The notes beneath the pieces were generated by a model that was not told where the DNA came from, made no database searches, and saw only the letters and a list, made by a program, of their open reading frames with translations. Below, piece by piece: positions 54,254 to 61,953 of a stretch of DNA of 64,000 bases. Source of the stretch: PGZG01 sp046292765 (lineage in GTDB: Bacteria > Pseudomonadota > Gammaproteobacteria > Pseudomonadales > Alcanivoracaceae); the NCBI GenBank assembly GCA_046292765.1, contig JBKBQA010000005.1, positions 213,532-277,531 on the forward strand, written 5' to 3'. How positions within the stretch are numbered: the first letter of the stretch is position 1; every line of letters begins with the position of its first letter. A program made the position numbers and the translations under genes.

Positions 54254-54958
54254 TCAGCGGGTTGGCAGGGCGCCCCAGCGAATTGGGCCAAGGCCGCAGC
54301 TCTGCAACCAGGCATTGGCAGAAGAAAAATGCCCACAGCCGAGAAAGCCACGATGGGCCGACAAGGGCGACGGATGGGGAGCGCTCAGTACCAGATGTCG
54401 CTGACGATCAATCAGTGCACCCTTCTTCTGGGCATAATTGCCCCAGAGCATGAATACGATGCCTTCGCGATCACGATTGAGTCGTTCGATGGCAGCGTCG
54501 GTAAAGCGCTCCCAGCCTTTACCCTGATGGGAACCAGCCAGGCCCTGCTGCACGGTGAGGGTGGCATTAAGCAGCAACACCCCCTGGTCCGCCCAATGCT
54601 CAAGATTGCCGTTGCGGCTGGCGGGCTCACCCAGATCGCGCTGAATTTCCTTGAAGATATTGATCAGGCTCGGCGGTGGCGGTACGCCCTCAGGCACGGA
54701 AAAACACAGACCATGGGCCTGATCGGGGCCGTGGTAAGGATCCTGACCGAGGATCACCACCTTGACCTGTTCAAACGGGGTGTGGTCAAAAGCGTTGAAG
54801 ATCAGCGCGGCGGGAGGGTAGATGACCTTGCCCTGCTGTTTTTCCTGCAGCAAAAAGGTGCGCAGACTGGCCATGTAATCGCTGTCAAACTCGCCTGCCA
54901 GCGCCTGCTTCCAACCGGCTTCCAGACGAACCCGCTGCGCTCCGCTGCTGTCAGCCAT
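54254..54958 (-). CDS. ung: Uracil-DNA glycosylase
   Basis: A 234-residue family-1 enzyme. The water-activating motif VVILGQDPYHG, the uracil-binding LLLNATLTVQQG and the HPSPLSAHRGFLGCGHFSSAN leucine-loop segment are complete. It removes uracil from DNA in base-excision repair. The start overlaps the tetR stop by eight bases, so the two genes are transcribed together. Confidence 0.97.
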   Translation of the reverse strand: MADSSGAQRVRLEAGWKQALAGEFDSDYMASLRTFLLQEKQQGKVIYPPAALIFNAFDHTPFEQVKVVILGQDPYHGPDQAHGLCFSVPEGVPPPPSLINIFKEIQRDLGEPASRNGNLEHWADQGVLLLNATLTVQQGLAGSHQGKGWERFTDAAIERLNRDREGIVFMLWGNYAQKKGALIDRQRHLVLSAPHPSPLSAHRGFLGCGHFSSANAWLQSCGLGPIRWGALPTR

Positions 54959-55619
54959 GCTGCGGGGTCATGAACAATTCCAGCATGCGCCGCACCAATC
55001 CACGAAGATCTTGCATGGTGAAGGCGGGGTCAAGCAGCAGGCGGTGCTCAAGATTCATGATGGACGCCCACATCAGCTGAGCATCCTTGGCCGGGTCGGC
55101 GGTGCCCAGCTTGTCGCAGGCGCTCTGCAGAACCTCCACCAGCTTGTTGGTATAGGTCACGGCAAGGTCGCGCAGACGCGGATCCAGCACTGCCTCCTGC
55201 AAAAACGCCTGCTCGGCAATCAGATGCTCGCGCTTGTCGCGAGATTCCTGATACAGAAAAAAGGTGGTCATGTCTGCCAGCTGGTCGGTCAGGCGCTCAC
55301 GCTCGGCCGTATCCTGCAGTCGATCAGTATCAAACTCGGCAAGCAGCCCGAACGCCTGCTGACGAAACGGCTCGATCACTTCCTCCATGGCCCGTTCGGC
55401 GAACAGGGTGAACGTATCGGCGATCAGGTCGGAGATATCCTTGAAGTAGTAGGTGGTGGCCGAGAGCGGCACATCCGCCTCCTTGGCGACCGCCCGGTGC
55501 CGGACGTTGCGAATACCCTCACGCACGATGATCCGCAGGGCCGCCTCGAGAATGGTGCGACGACGCTGCTCACTGCCTTCTCGTCGGGCCTGACGGCCCT
55601 GATACTGGATCTCGGTCAT
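54951..55619 (-). CDS. TetR-family regulator
   Basis: A 222-residue protein with an N-terminal helix-turn-helix: QRRRTILEAALRIIVREGIRNVRHRAVAKEADVPLSATTYYFKDISDLI. The C-terminal ligand domain contains a segment rich in charged residues (DTDRLQDTAERERLTDQLADM). Ligand and targets unknown. It is upstream of ung with an eight-base overlap, an unusual partner for a TetR protein. Confidence 0.88.
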   Translation of the reverse strand: MTEIQYQGRQARREGSEQRRRTILEAALRIIVREGIRNVRHRAVAKEADVPLSATTYYFKDISDLIADTFTLFAERAMEEVIEPFRQQAFGLLAEFDTDRLQDTAERERLTDQLADMTTFFLYQESRDKREHLIAEQAFLQEAVLDPRLRDLAVTYTNKLVEVLQSACDKLGTADPAKDAQLMWASIMNLEHRLLLDPAFTMQDLRGLVRRMLELFMTPQHG

Positions 55620-55695
55620 GCTGGCTTTCTCTCCGTGTGAATGCCGCCGGACAAACAGAACATTAGCAAATACGACCTCATCGCCGCCACCGCGT

Positions 55696-57201
55696 TCAGC
55701 GCGCCAGCGGTCTCATGTGCGGGAACAGAATCACGTCCCGGATTGAGGGCGAATCAGTGAACAGCATAACCAGACGGTCGATGCCAATGCCCTCGCCCGC
55801 GGTCGGCGGCAAACCATATTCCAGTGCAGTGATGTAATCCTCATCATAGAACATGGCTTCGTCATCGCCGGCCTCCTTCTCGGCCACCTGCTTGCGGAAG
55901 CGCTCGGCCTGATCCTCGGCGTCGTTCAGCTCCGAGAAGCCATTGGCAATCTCGCGGCCACCGACAAAGAACTCGAAACGGTCGGTGACAAACGGGTTGC
56001 TGTCGCTGCGCCGGGCCAGCGGCGACACCTCGGTCGGATATTCGGTGATAAAGGTGGGCTGCTTCAGCTCATGCTCGGCGGTTTTCTCGAAGATCTCGAT
56101 CTGTATCTTGCCGAGACCATAGCCCGGCTTGAGCGGAATACCGAGCGCGGTCGCCAAAGCCTTTGCCTGCTCACTGCTATTGATTTGCTCGGCCGTTACC
56201 CCCGGGTTGTACTTGAGGATAGCTTCCACCACCGTCATGCGGGCAAACGGCTGGCCAAAGTCGTAATGGATTTCTTCCACCACCTCGCCATCCCGATCAC
56301 GAATGGTATTGGTAATGGTGGTGGTACCGAGTACGTCCTGCGCCAGGGTACGCAGCATATCCTCGGTAAGATCCATCAGGTCGCGGTAATCCGCATAGGC
56401 CTGATAGAACTCCACCATGGTGAACTCGGGGTTATGTCGGGTCGACAGGCCTTCATTGCGGAAGTTGCGGTTAATCTCGAACACCCGATCGAACCCGCCC
56501 ACCACCAGACGCTTGAGATACAGCTCCGGGGCAATACGCAGGTACATATCCAGATCCAGCGCATTGTGATGGGTAATGAAGGGGCGCGCCGTGGCGCCAC
56601 CGGGAATTACCTGCAGCATCGGCGTTTCGGCTTCGTAGTAACCACGCTCGGTCAGATAGCGACGCATGCCGTTGATGACCGCGGCACGGACACGGAAGGT
56701 ATTGCGGGTGTCTTCGTTGACGATCAAATCAACATAGCGCTGGCGATATTTCTGCTCGGTATCGGTAAGACCATGCCATTTTTCCGGCAACGGTCGCAGC
56801 GATTTGGTCAGCAACTGCTGGCGCTCGATCATGACATAGAGATCGCCCTTACCGGACTTGTGCAGTACACCCTCGACCCCGACGATGTCACCAATGTCCC
56901 AGAGCTTGATGTCCTGCTGGATGGCCTTGTCGGCGTAAATCTGGATACGTCCGGACTGATCCTGCAGCACCATGAACGGACCTCTGCGCGCCATGATGCG
57001 ACCGGCCACTTTGGCACGGATGGCGAGTGACTCAAGCTCCTCCTTCGATTTTTCACCGTGGGCGGCCTGCAGGTCTGCGGCCAGCACATCATGCCGAAAC
57101 GCGTTCGGGAACGGATTACCCTGCTCGCGTAACTGGCCCAGCTTCTGACGCCGCTCGGCAATCAACTTGTTGTCGTCGTGATGCTGCTGTTCGTCAGTCA
57201 T
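55696..57201 (-). CDS. lysS: Lysyl-tRNA synthetase, class II
   Basis: A 501-residue protein. The N-terminal OB domain (KVAGRIMARRGPFMVLQDQSGRIQIYAD), motif 2 (NRNFRNEGLSTRHNPEFTMVEFYQAYADY) and motif 3 (GEGIGIDRLVMLFTDSPSIRDVILFPHMRP) are complete. It charges tRNA-Lys. It follows prfB after about 98 bases, the usual recJ-prfB-lysS order of gammaproteobacteria. Confidence 0.97.
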   Translation of the reverse strand: MTDEQQHHDDNKLIAERRQKLGQLREQGNPFPNAFRHDVLAADLQAAHGEKSKEELESLAIRAKVAGRIMARRGPFMVLQDQSGRIQIYADKAIQQDIKLWDIGDIVGVEGVLHKSGKGDLYVMIERQQLLTKSLRPLPEKWHGLTDTEQKYRQRYVDLIVNEDTRNTFRVRAAVINGMRRYLTERGYYEAETPMLQVIPGGATARPFITHHNALDLDMYLRIAPELYLKRLVVGGFDRVFEINRNFRNEGLSTRHNPEFTMVEFYQAYADYRDLMDLTEDMLRTLAQDVLGTTTITNTIRDRDGEVVEEIHYDFGQPFARMTVVEAILKYNPGVTAEQINSSEQAKALATALGIPLKPGYGLGKIQIEIFEKTAEHELKQPTFITEYPTEVSPLARRSDSNPFVTDRFEFFVGGREIANGFSELNDAEDQAERFRKQVAEKEAGDDEAMFYDEDYITALEYGLPPTAGEGIGIDRLVMLFTDSPSIRDVILFPHMRPLAR

Positions 57202-57211
57202 TATTACGCTC

Positions 57212-57300
57212 GCTGCAGTATTTTGCGTGAGAAGAGAGAAGCAAGAGGAGAGAAGAGAGAAGCTTTTTGCCTCTATCCTCTAGCCTCTAACCCCTGGCTT
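57212..57300. repeat. Purine/pyrimidine-biased repeats between prfB and lysS
   Basis: The gap holds a tandem pair of GAGAAGAGAGAAGC separated by a few bases, then a run GCCTCTATCCTCTAGCCTCTA on the other compositional strand. The first block is almost all purine, the second almost all pyrimidine, so the two can pair in part into a long hairpin. It may attenuate or terminate the transcript between the two genes, or be a mobile repeat. Confidence 0.5.
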
Positions 57301-58419
57301 CACAATCCCGATTTCAGAGAGGCCTCGATAAATTTATCCAGATCACCGTCCAGCACGCCCTGTGTATTCCGGGTTTCGACGCCGGTGCGCAGATCCTTGA
57401 TCCGGGCATCATCAAGAACATAGGAGCGGATCTGGCTACCCCAGCCGATATCGGACTTGGTGTTTTCGAGACGTTGCTTCTCGGCATTACGCTTCTGGAT
57501 TTCCAGCTCGTACACCTTCGCCTTCAGCATTTTCCATGCTTCGTCACGGTTCTGGTGCTGCGAACGACCACTTTGGCACGCCGCCACCACGGTGTGTTCT
57601 TCTTTGGTATCCGGGTCGGTGAACACATACGTCAGGCGCACGGCGGAATCAGTCCGGTTAACGTGCTGACCACCGGCACCGGAGGCGCGGTAGGTATCGG
57701 TACGCACCTTGCCCGGGTCAATATTGATGTCGATATCGTCATCCACTTCCGGTGACACGAATACGGAACTGAACGAGGTGTGACGACGACCGCCAGAATC
57801 GAACGGTGATTTACGCACCAGCCGATGTACGCCGGTTTCAGTACGCAGCCAGCCAAAAGCGTAGTCACCCTGTACATGGACAGTGGCGCTCTTGATGCCG
57901 GCCACTTCACCGGCCGACGCTTCAATCAGCTCCGCCTTGAAACCGTGATCCTCGCACCAGCGCAGATACATGCGCAGCATCATCTCGGCCCAATCCTGCG
58001 CTTCTGTGCCGCCAGAGCCGGCCTGAATGTCGACGTAGGCGTTACACGCATCCATTTCGCCGGAGAACATGCGACGAAACTCAAGACCCGAGACGATTTT
58101 TTCCAGCTCGCCGATATCCCGTGCGAGATCCGCGAGGCCACCTTCGTCGCCTTCGTCGGCAAGCATTTGCAACAACTCGTCGGAGTCGTCGAGGCCGCGG
58201 AAAAGCTGATCAAGGTTCTTCACCACCCCTTCCAGCTGGGCTCGTTCACGGCCCAGCGCCTGGGCGCGGTCGGGGTTGTTCCAGATGGCAGGGTCTTCGA
58301 GCTCGCGCTCGACTTCGGTCAGACGTTCCCGTTTGCCCGGGTAGTCAAAGATACCCCCTCAACGCATCAGTGCGTTGGCGGATATCGGCAAGCTGGTTGC
58401 GCAGCGGATTGATTTCCAT
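57300..58419 (-). CDS. prfB: Peptide chain release factor 2, with programmed +1 frameshift
   Basis: About 372 residues after frameshifting. The start ATG at 58419 gives MEINPLRNQLADIRQRTDAL, then codon 25 is an in-frame TGA (58347-58345); the ribosome slips forward one base to read DYPGKRERLTEVERELEDP and the rest of the protein. The SPF tripeptide that recognises TGA and TAA is in RKSPFDSGGRRHTSF, and the catalytic GGQ is in ASGAGGQHVNRTDSAVRL. RF2 ends translation at TGA and TAA. The frame downstream of the slip appears on its own from 58226, but that is not a real start. Confidence 0.96.
58345..58357 (-). promoter_or_regulatory. prfB frameshift site
   Basis: On the minus strand AGGGGGTATCTTTGAC: a Shine-Dalgarno-like AGGGGG three bases before the slippery CTT, then TGA and C. 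This is the standard RF2 autoregulatory site: low RF2 favours slipping, high RF2 favours termination. Confidence 0.95.
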
Positions 58420-58506
58420 GGAAAACTCATCACCAAGGGCGGAAAGGCGGGCATTCTAGCGGGTGTCGGGCTGGTTTTCATCCTGATAGCCCGATTGGTG
58501 GTGCGG

Positions 58507-58612
58507 CACACGGGGAGGCAGTCCTTTCCGGGGCACGCGTGAATCCATCCATGGAGCTCTTCGGCGCCATCCCTGGCGCCGAGGTCCCCGGAAAGGACTG
58601 CCTCCCCGTGTG
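58507..58612. repeat. Long perfect inverted repeat with nested hairpin
   Basis: Perfect 27-base arms at 58507-58533 and 58586-58612 flank 52 bases that contain a second hairpin (GGCGCCA/TGGCGCC at about 58563-58580). It lies between prfB and the small gene at 58706, in the 58420-58705 gene-free gap. Such elements, with a core like GAATCCATCCATGGA, recur in intergenic regions of marine gammaproteobacteria, so it may be a small mobile repeat that also acts as a terminator. That recurrence is recollection, not checked here. Confidence 0.8.
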
Positions 58613-58705
58613 CTATCGGGCGGCGGTGCCAGACTCAGAAAAAACCAAAACCCGGAACCGCACCGTCGTCAACAGCAAGGACCTGACCAAAGGCAATACA
58701 AGCGC

Positions 58706-58990
58706 TCAATCCACCAGCTCGTAAACATGATAGGAGCGCGGCTCCATCTGGTTATAGGTGGTGCCAACGTAAACCGCGCCAGCCGGAATACCCTGGCCGG
58801 TGTGGAACACCTTGAACCGGCGCAGATCTTCGGACGGGTCCATCACCCCGGACGCATCCAGCTCAGCCCAGATAAAGATGCCCTTGGCCGGCAGCGAGTA
58901 CTCCACCTTCAGCGGGGTAGCGTCCTCGGGCATGCGCAGCTCCTGGACTTCGTCGCCGGGGGTCAGGCGGTACTTGTGAATCGTTTTCAT
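58706..58990 (-). CDS. Small conserved hypothetical protein
   Basis: A 94-residue protein from the ATG at 58990, with GAGGAGAGC upstream. No signal or membrane segment. It is beta-rich with IHKYRLTPGDEVQELRMPEDATPL, GIFIWAELDASG, FKVFHTGQGIPAGAVYVGTTY and SYHVYEL. The KYxLxxGxxQxLxMPxxA pattern is common among small phage-borne and bacterial proteins of unknown role. It sits between recJ and prfB. Confidence 0.75.
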   Translation of the reverse strand: MKTIHKYRLTPGDEVQELRMPEDATPLKVEYSLPAKGIFIWAELDASGVMDPSEDLRRFKVFHTGQGIPAGAVYVGTTYNQMEPRSYHVYELVD

Positions 58991-59110
58991 GGTGCTCTCC
59001 TCAGGGGCCAACAGCTGCATTCAGGGAATGGATGCTATCAGACACTGGGGTCAAAGAGGGATGCTTGACGTGGGTCAGCAAACCCGACACTTCGATACAG
59101 AGCGTCAAAG

Positions 59111-60823
59111 TCAGAGCGGGACCAGGTGCTCGAACAGCAGCTGGGGGGAGCGCTGGCCACGGTAATCGTTGATACCAAGCTGGTAAATGCCGGCCACACG
59201 ACGGCAGTTGCGCGGCCAGTCGGCCACCGGCGCATTAAAATGAATGGCGTCGACCACGCCCCGGGTGGTCGGCAACCCCAGCGTGAGTTTGAGATGACGC
59301 TCACCGACCACGCGCTGATCCAGCACCTCGAACTCGCCATCAAAGCGCGGCGCCGGAAACCCCTGCCCCCAGGGAAAGGCGTGGGCCAGTAGCTCGGCAT
59401 TTTTCAGGGTAATGTCGATCTCCTCCAGCACCCCGTCGCTATCGATCACGCTGGTGAATATATCTGCCGGCGCCAGCATCGCCACTGTTTCGGCAAAGCT
59501 GCGGCGGAAGGTATCAAACTGGTCTGCGGCCAGCGTCAGGCCCGCCGCCATGGCATGGCCACCAAACTTGCGTAACAAGCCGGGATGACGGGTGGCCACC
59601 GCATCCAGCGCATCGCGCAGGTGCAATCCCTGAATGGAACGGCCCGAGCCTTTCAGCAAGCCTTTTTCCTGCGCACGGGCAAAGGCAATCACCGGCCGGT
59701 GTACGGCTTCTTTTACCCGCGAAGCGAGAATGCCCACCACACCTTCGTGCCAATGCTCGTCGTGCAGGCACAGCCCCAGCGGCAACTCGCCTTGTTCCTT
59801 CAAACGCTGCACCTGAATCATGGCTTCGTCGCGCATACCCTGCTCGATGCCGCGGCGCTCACGATTGATGGCGTCCAGTTCCTCGGCGTATTCCCGGGCC
59901 TGTTGCTCATCGTCGCAAAGCAGACAGCTGATGCCGTGAGTCATATCCGAAAGGCGCCCGGCCGCATTCAGCCGCGGGCCGACGATAAAGCCCAGATCCT
60001 GCGCCACCACCCGGTCGGGGTCGCGGCGGCCCACTTTTAACAGCTCCCGGATACCGGGAATACCTTGCCCGGCACGCATCCGGCGCAGGCCCTGTTCCAC
60101 CAGAATGCGGTTGATGCGATCCAGCGCCACCACATCAGCCACCGTACCCAATGCCACCAGATCCAGCAGCACAGCAGGGTTGGCACTGGCGGGCAGCAGA
60201 TCAGCATCACGCAGGGCCGTGCGCAGCGCCAGAATCAGATAGAAAGCGACCCCGACCCCAGCCAGATTGAGAAACGGCGAGGCCGGATCAAGGCGCGGGT
60301 TCACAATGGCATCGGCCTCGGGCAACTGATCGCCGGGCAGATGGTGATCGGTGATCAGCACCCGGATGCCCGCCGCCTGCGCGGCGGCCACACCGTCGAT
60401 ACTGGCAATGCCGTTGTCGACGGTAATAATCAGATCGGGACGGGCATCCGTGATGGCCAGCTCGACGATCTCCGGCGACAGGCCGTAGCCGTATTCAAAG
60501 CGGTCCGGCACCAGAAAGCCGGGAGTGGGCAGGCCGAGCAAAGTCAGGCCACGCACCATCAGCGCTGTCGCAGTGGCGCCGTCGGCGTCGTAATCGCCAA
60601 TGATGAGGATCTTCCAGCCCTGACGGCGGGCCTCCATCAGTAGCGCAACAGCTTTATCCAGCCCCGGCATCAAGGTCGGCGACGGCAACTGATCGAGAGT
60701 TAACGGCACCTCGTCCGGCCGCTGGATGCCGCGCCCCGCCAACACCCGCGCCAGAATCGGCGGCAGATCCTGCCAGTCAGACAGGGTGGACAGTTCGCGA
60801 CGACGTATTTGCGGCAGTTTCAA
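59111..60823 (-). CDS. recJ: Single-stranded-DNA exonuclease RecJ
   Basis: About 570 residues. The DHH domain shows IIGDYDADGATATALMV, LIITVDNGIASIDG and VLITDHHLPGDQLPEADAIVNP, and the DHHA1 part ends with KGSGRSIQGLHLRDALDAVATRHPGLLRKFGGHAMAAGLTL. It degrades single-stranded DNA 5' to 3' in recombination and mismatch repair. I chose a TTG start at 60823: the segment LKLPQIRRREL aligns with the known RecJ N-terminus, and GAGGAGG lies six bases upstream. An ATG at 60850 would add a Pro/Arg-rich nine-residue tail and has no ribosome site. Downstream lies the 58706 gene, then prfB. Confidence 0.93.
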   Translation of the reverse strand: MKLPQIRRRELSTLSDWQDLPPILARVLAGRGIQRPDEVPLTLDQLPSPTLMPGLDKAVALLMEARRQGWKILIIGDYDADGATATALMVRGLTLLGLPTPGFLVPDRFEYGYGLSPEIVELAITDARPDLIITVDNGIASIDGVAAAQAAGIRVLITDHHLPGDQLPEADAIVNPRLDPASPFLNLAGVGVAFYLILALRTALRDADLLPASANPAVLLDLVALGTVADVVALDRINRILVEQGLRRMRAGQGIPGIRELLKVGRRDPDRVVAQDLGFIVGPRLNAAGRLSDMTHGISCLLCDDEQQAREYAEELDAINRERRGIEQGMRDEAMIQVQRLKEQGELPLGLCLHDEHWHEGVVGILASRVKEAVHRPVIAFARAQEKGLLKGSGRSIQGLHLRDALDAVATRHPGLLRKFGGHAMAAGLTLAADQFDTFRRSFAETVAMLAPADIFTSVIDSDGVLEEIDITLKNAELLAHAFPWGQGFPAPRFDGEFEVLDQRVVGERHLKLTLGLPTTRGVVDAIHFNAPVADWPRNCRRVAGIYQLGINDYRGQRSPQLLFEHLVPL

Positions 60824-60979
60824 GGCGGGCCTCCTCGGGGGTCGCGGCATTATAGACACGATTCACCTGACACGCCTGCCAGAAGAAGTGATCGAGAAGT
60901 GGCGAGCTACAGGCCCTGGCTGGCAAACCCGCATGGCAGAACATCTTACCGCCGGCCCGCGGTAGTCGCGGCAATTTTA

Positions 60980-61007
60980 TTGATAAATTATCCCTCTCCG
61001 TTATACT
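60980..61007 (+). promoter_or_regulatory. Sigma-70 promoter of the leader peptide-barrel-mgtE operon
   Basis: TTGATA at 60980-60985 and TATACT at 61002-61007 with a 16-base spacer. Transcription from about 61013 would give a leader of about 235 bases before the barrel-protein gene, containing a short ORF and hairpins. It is divergent from recJ. Confidence 0.7.
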
Positions 61008-61042
61008 TCCCGCCGACTATTTTTATAGGAGGGCTTACCCCC

Positions 61043-61093
61043 ATGGAACCAGGCAGTAGTTGCTACTCAACGCTGTTACTGATCCTGCGGTAA
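61043..61093 (+). CDS. Putative leader peptide (16 residues) of the mgtE operon
   Basis: A 16-codon ORF, MEPGSSCYSTLLLILR, ten bases after a strong AGGAGG and 30 bases downstream of the predicted transcription start. It begins Met-Glu-Pro and ends in a Leu-rich stretch with Arg, as does the MgtL leader peptide of enteric mgtA (which starts MEPDP and ends RLKLFR). In enteric bacteria, stalling or drop-off in mgtL under low Mg2+ lets the transporter be expressed. Here a Mg2+ transporter lies two genes downstream. The parallel is suggestive, not proof. Confidence 0.5.
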   Translation: MEPGSSCYSTLLLILR

Positions 61094-61110
61094 GCCTGCC
61101 TCTTCGGTTG

Positions 61111-61131
61111 GCCCGCCGCAGTCAGGCGGGC
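61111..61131 (+). promoter_or_regulatory. Leader hairpin downstream of the leader peptide
   Basis: A perfect seven-base GC stem GCCCGCC/GGCGGGC with loop GCAGTCA, 17 bases after the leader stop codon. A second hairpin, GGGCA at 61215-61219 with TGCCC at 61226-61230, lies just before the ribosome site of the barrel gene. Both could switch with translation of the leader. No T-run follows, so Rho-dependent or translational control is more likely than a classic attenuator. Apart from these elements, 60824-61246 holds nothing else that I can see. Confidence 0.5.
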
Positions 61132-61246
61132 ATCAAACCGGCATTGGAATTCTTCTCTCCGTATTTGCTGCCCTGTTAATTCGTTCGCAACACGATCTTG
61201 CCACGCTCGCGGCAGGGCATCGCGTTGCCCATACAGGAGCATCACC

Positions 61247-61942
61247 ATGTTGAACCTGAAGGTATTTCGTTTTTCTCGCGCCCGGCCACTGGCTGGCTCA
61301 ACGCTATTCGCCATGACGCCATTGGCGCTGGCAGCGGGCGGTCACTTCGCCGTCGATGATGCGACCATCACGGCAACGGGACGCTGCCAGCTGGAAAGCT
61401 GGGCCGGCTATACAACGAGTGACGACCGGTCCATCACGCTGGCTCCGGCCTGCAATCTCACTGGCAACCTTGAGCTTGGGCTGGCGCTAACTCGCAGCCG
61501 CCTGAACGATGCTCTCGTTACCGATGTTGAGCTCGGTGCCAAAACCCTGCTGCATGATGTCGACACCGTTTCTGTCGCCCTGTCTGTCACCACTGGCTGG
61601 CAGCATGGCGAGGATCGCCTTGATGGCATTGACGTGGCGCTCCCCGTCAGCCTGCTCCTCAACGAGCGCGTCACCACGCATCTGAATGCGGGCTGGGGCT
61701 GGCTCCGCGATGAACGTGACCTTGCCCTGTGGGGCCTTGCTGGCGACATTCAGATCGCCGAGCCCTTGCATCTGATCGCGGAAAGCTACGGCAGTGATCA
61801 AGGTGGCACTCGCGTCGCCGTGGGCCTGCGCTATGGCCTGTCGCTCGGCAATCGTGAACTCGATCTGGATATCGGCTGGGACCGCAGCCGCCAAAGCGCC
61901 CGTGACCGCGTCACCACCGCCGGCATTAACATCGCATTCTGA
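61247..61942 (+). CDS. Outer-membrane barrel-type protein cotranscribed with mgtE
   Basis: A 231-residue exported protein. AGGAGC lies about eight bases before the start. Signal peptide RPLAGSTLFAMTPLALAAGG, then paired strands of a small barrel (FAVDDATITATGRCQLESWAGY, GNLELGLALTRSRLND, VSVALSVTTGWQHGEDR, RVAVGLRYGLSLGNRELDLDIGWDRSR) and a final strand GINIAF with an aromatic end. Two Cys (GRCQLE, LAPACNL) may form a disulfide. No family recognised. Eleven bases separate it from mgtE, so a role in Mg2+ or Co2+ uptake across the outer membrane is an appealing inference. Confidence 0.75.
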   Translation: MLNLKVFRFSRARPLAGSTLFAMTPLALAAGGHFAVDDATITATGRCQLESWAGYTTSDDRSITLAPACNLTGNLELGLALTRSRLNDALVTDVELGAKTLLHDVDTVSVALSVTTGWQHGEDRLDGIDVALPVSLLLNERVTTHLNAGWGWLRDERDLALWGLAGDIQIAEPLHLIAESYGSDQGGTRVAVGLRYGLSLGNRELDLDIGWDRSRQSARDRVTTAGINIAF

Positions 61943-61953
61943 GGAGCCAGACC

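Noticed and set aside
58345..58347. In-frame TGA in prfB read as selenocysteine or pseudogene
   Set aside because: The AGGGGG-TAT-CTT-TGA-C context is the standard RF2 frameshift site, and the +1 frame continues perfectly.
59038..59400. 120-codon minus-strand frame at the end of recJ
   Set aside because: It overlaps recJ in another register, has no ribosome site and no recognisable product.
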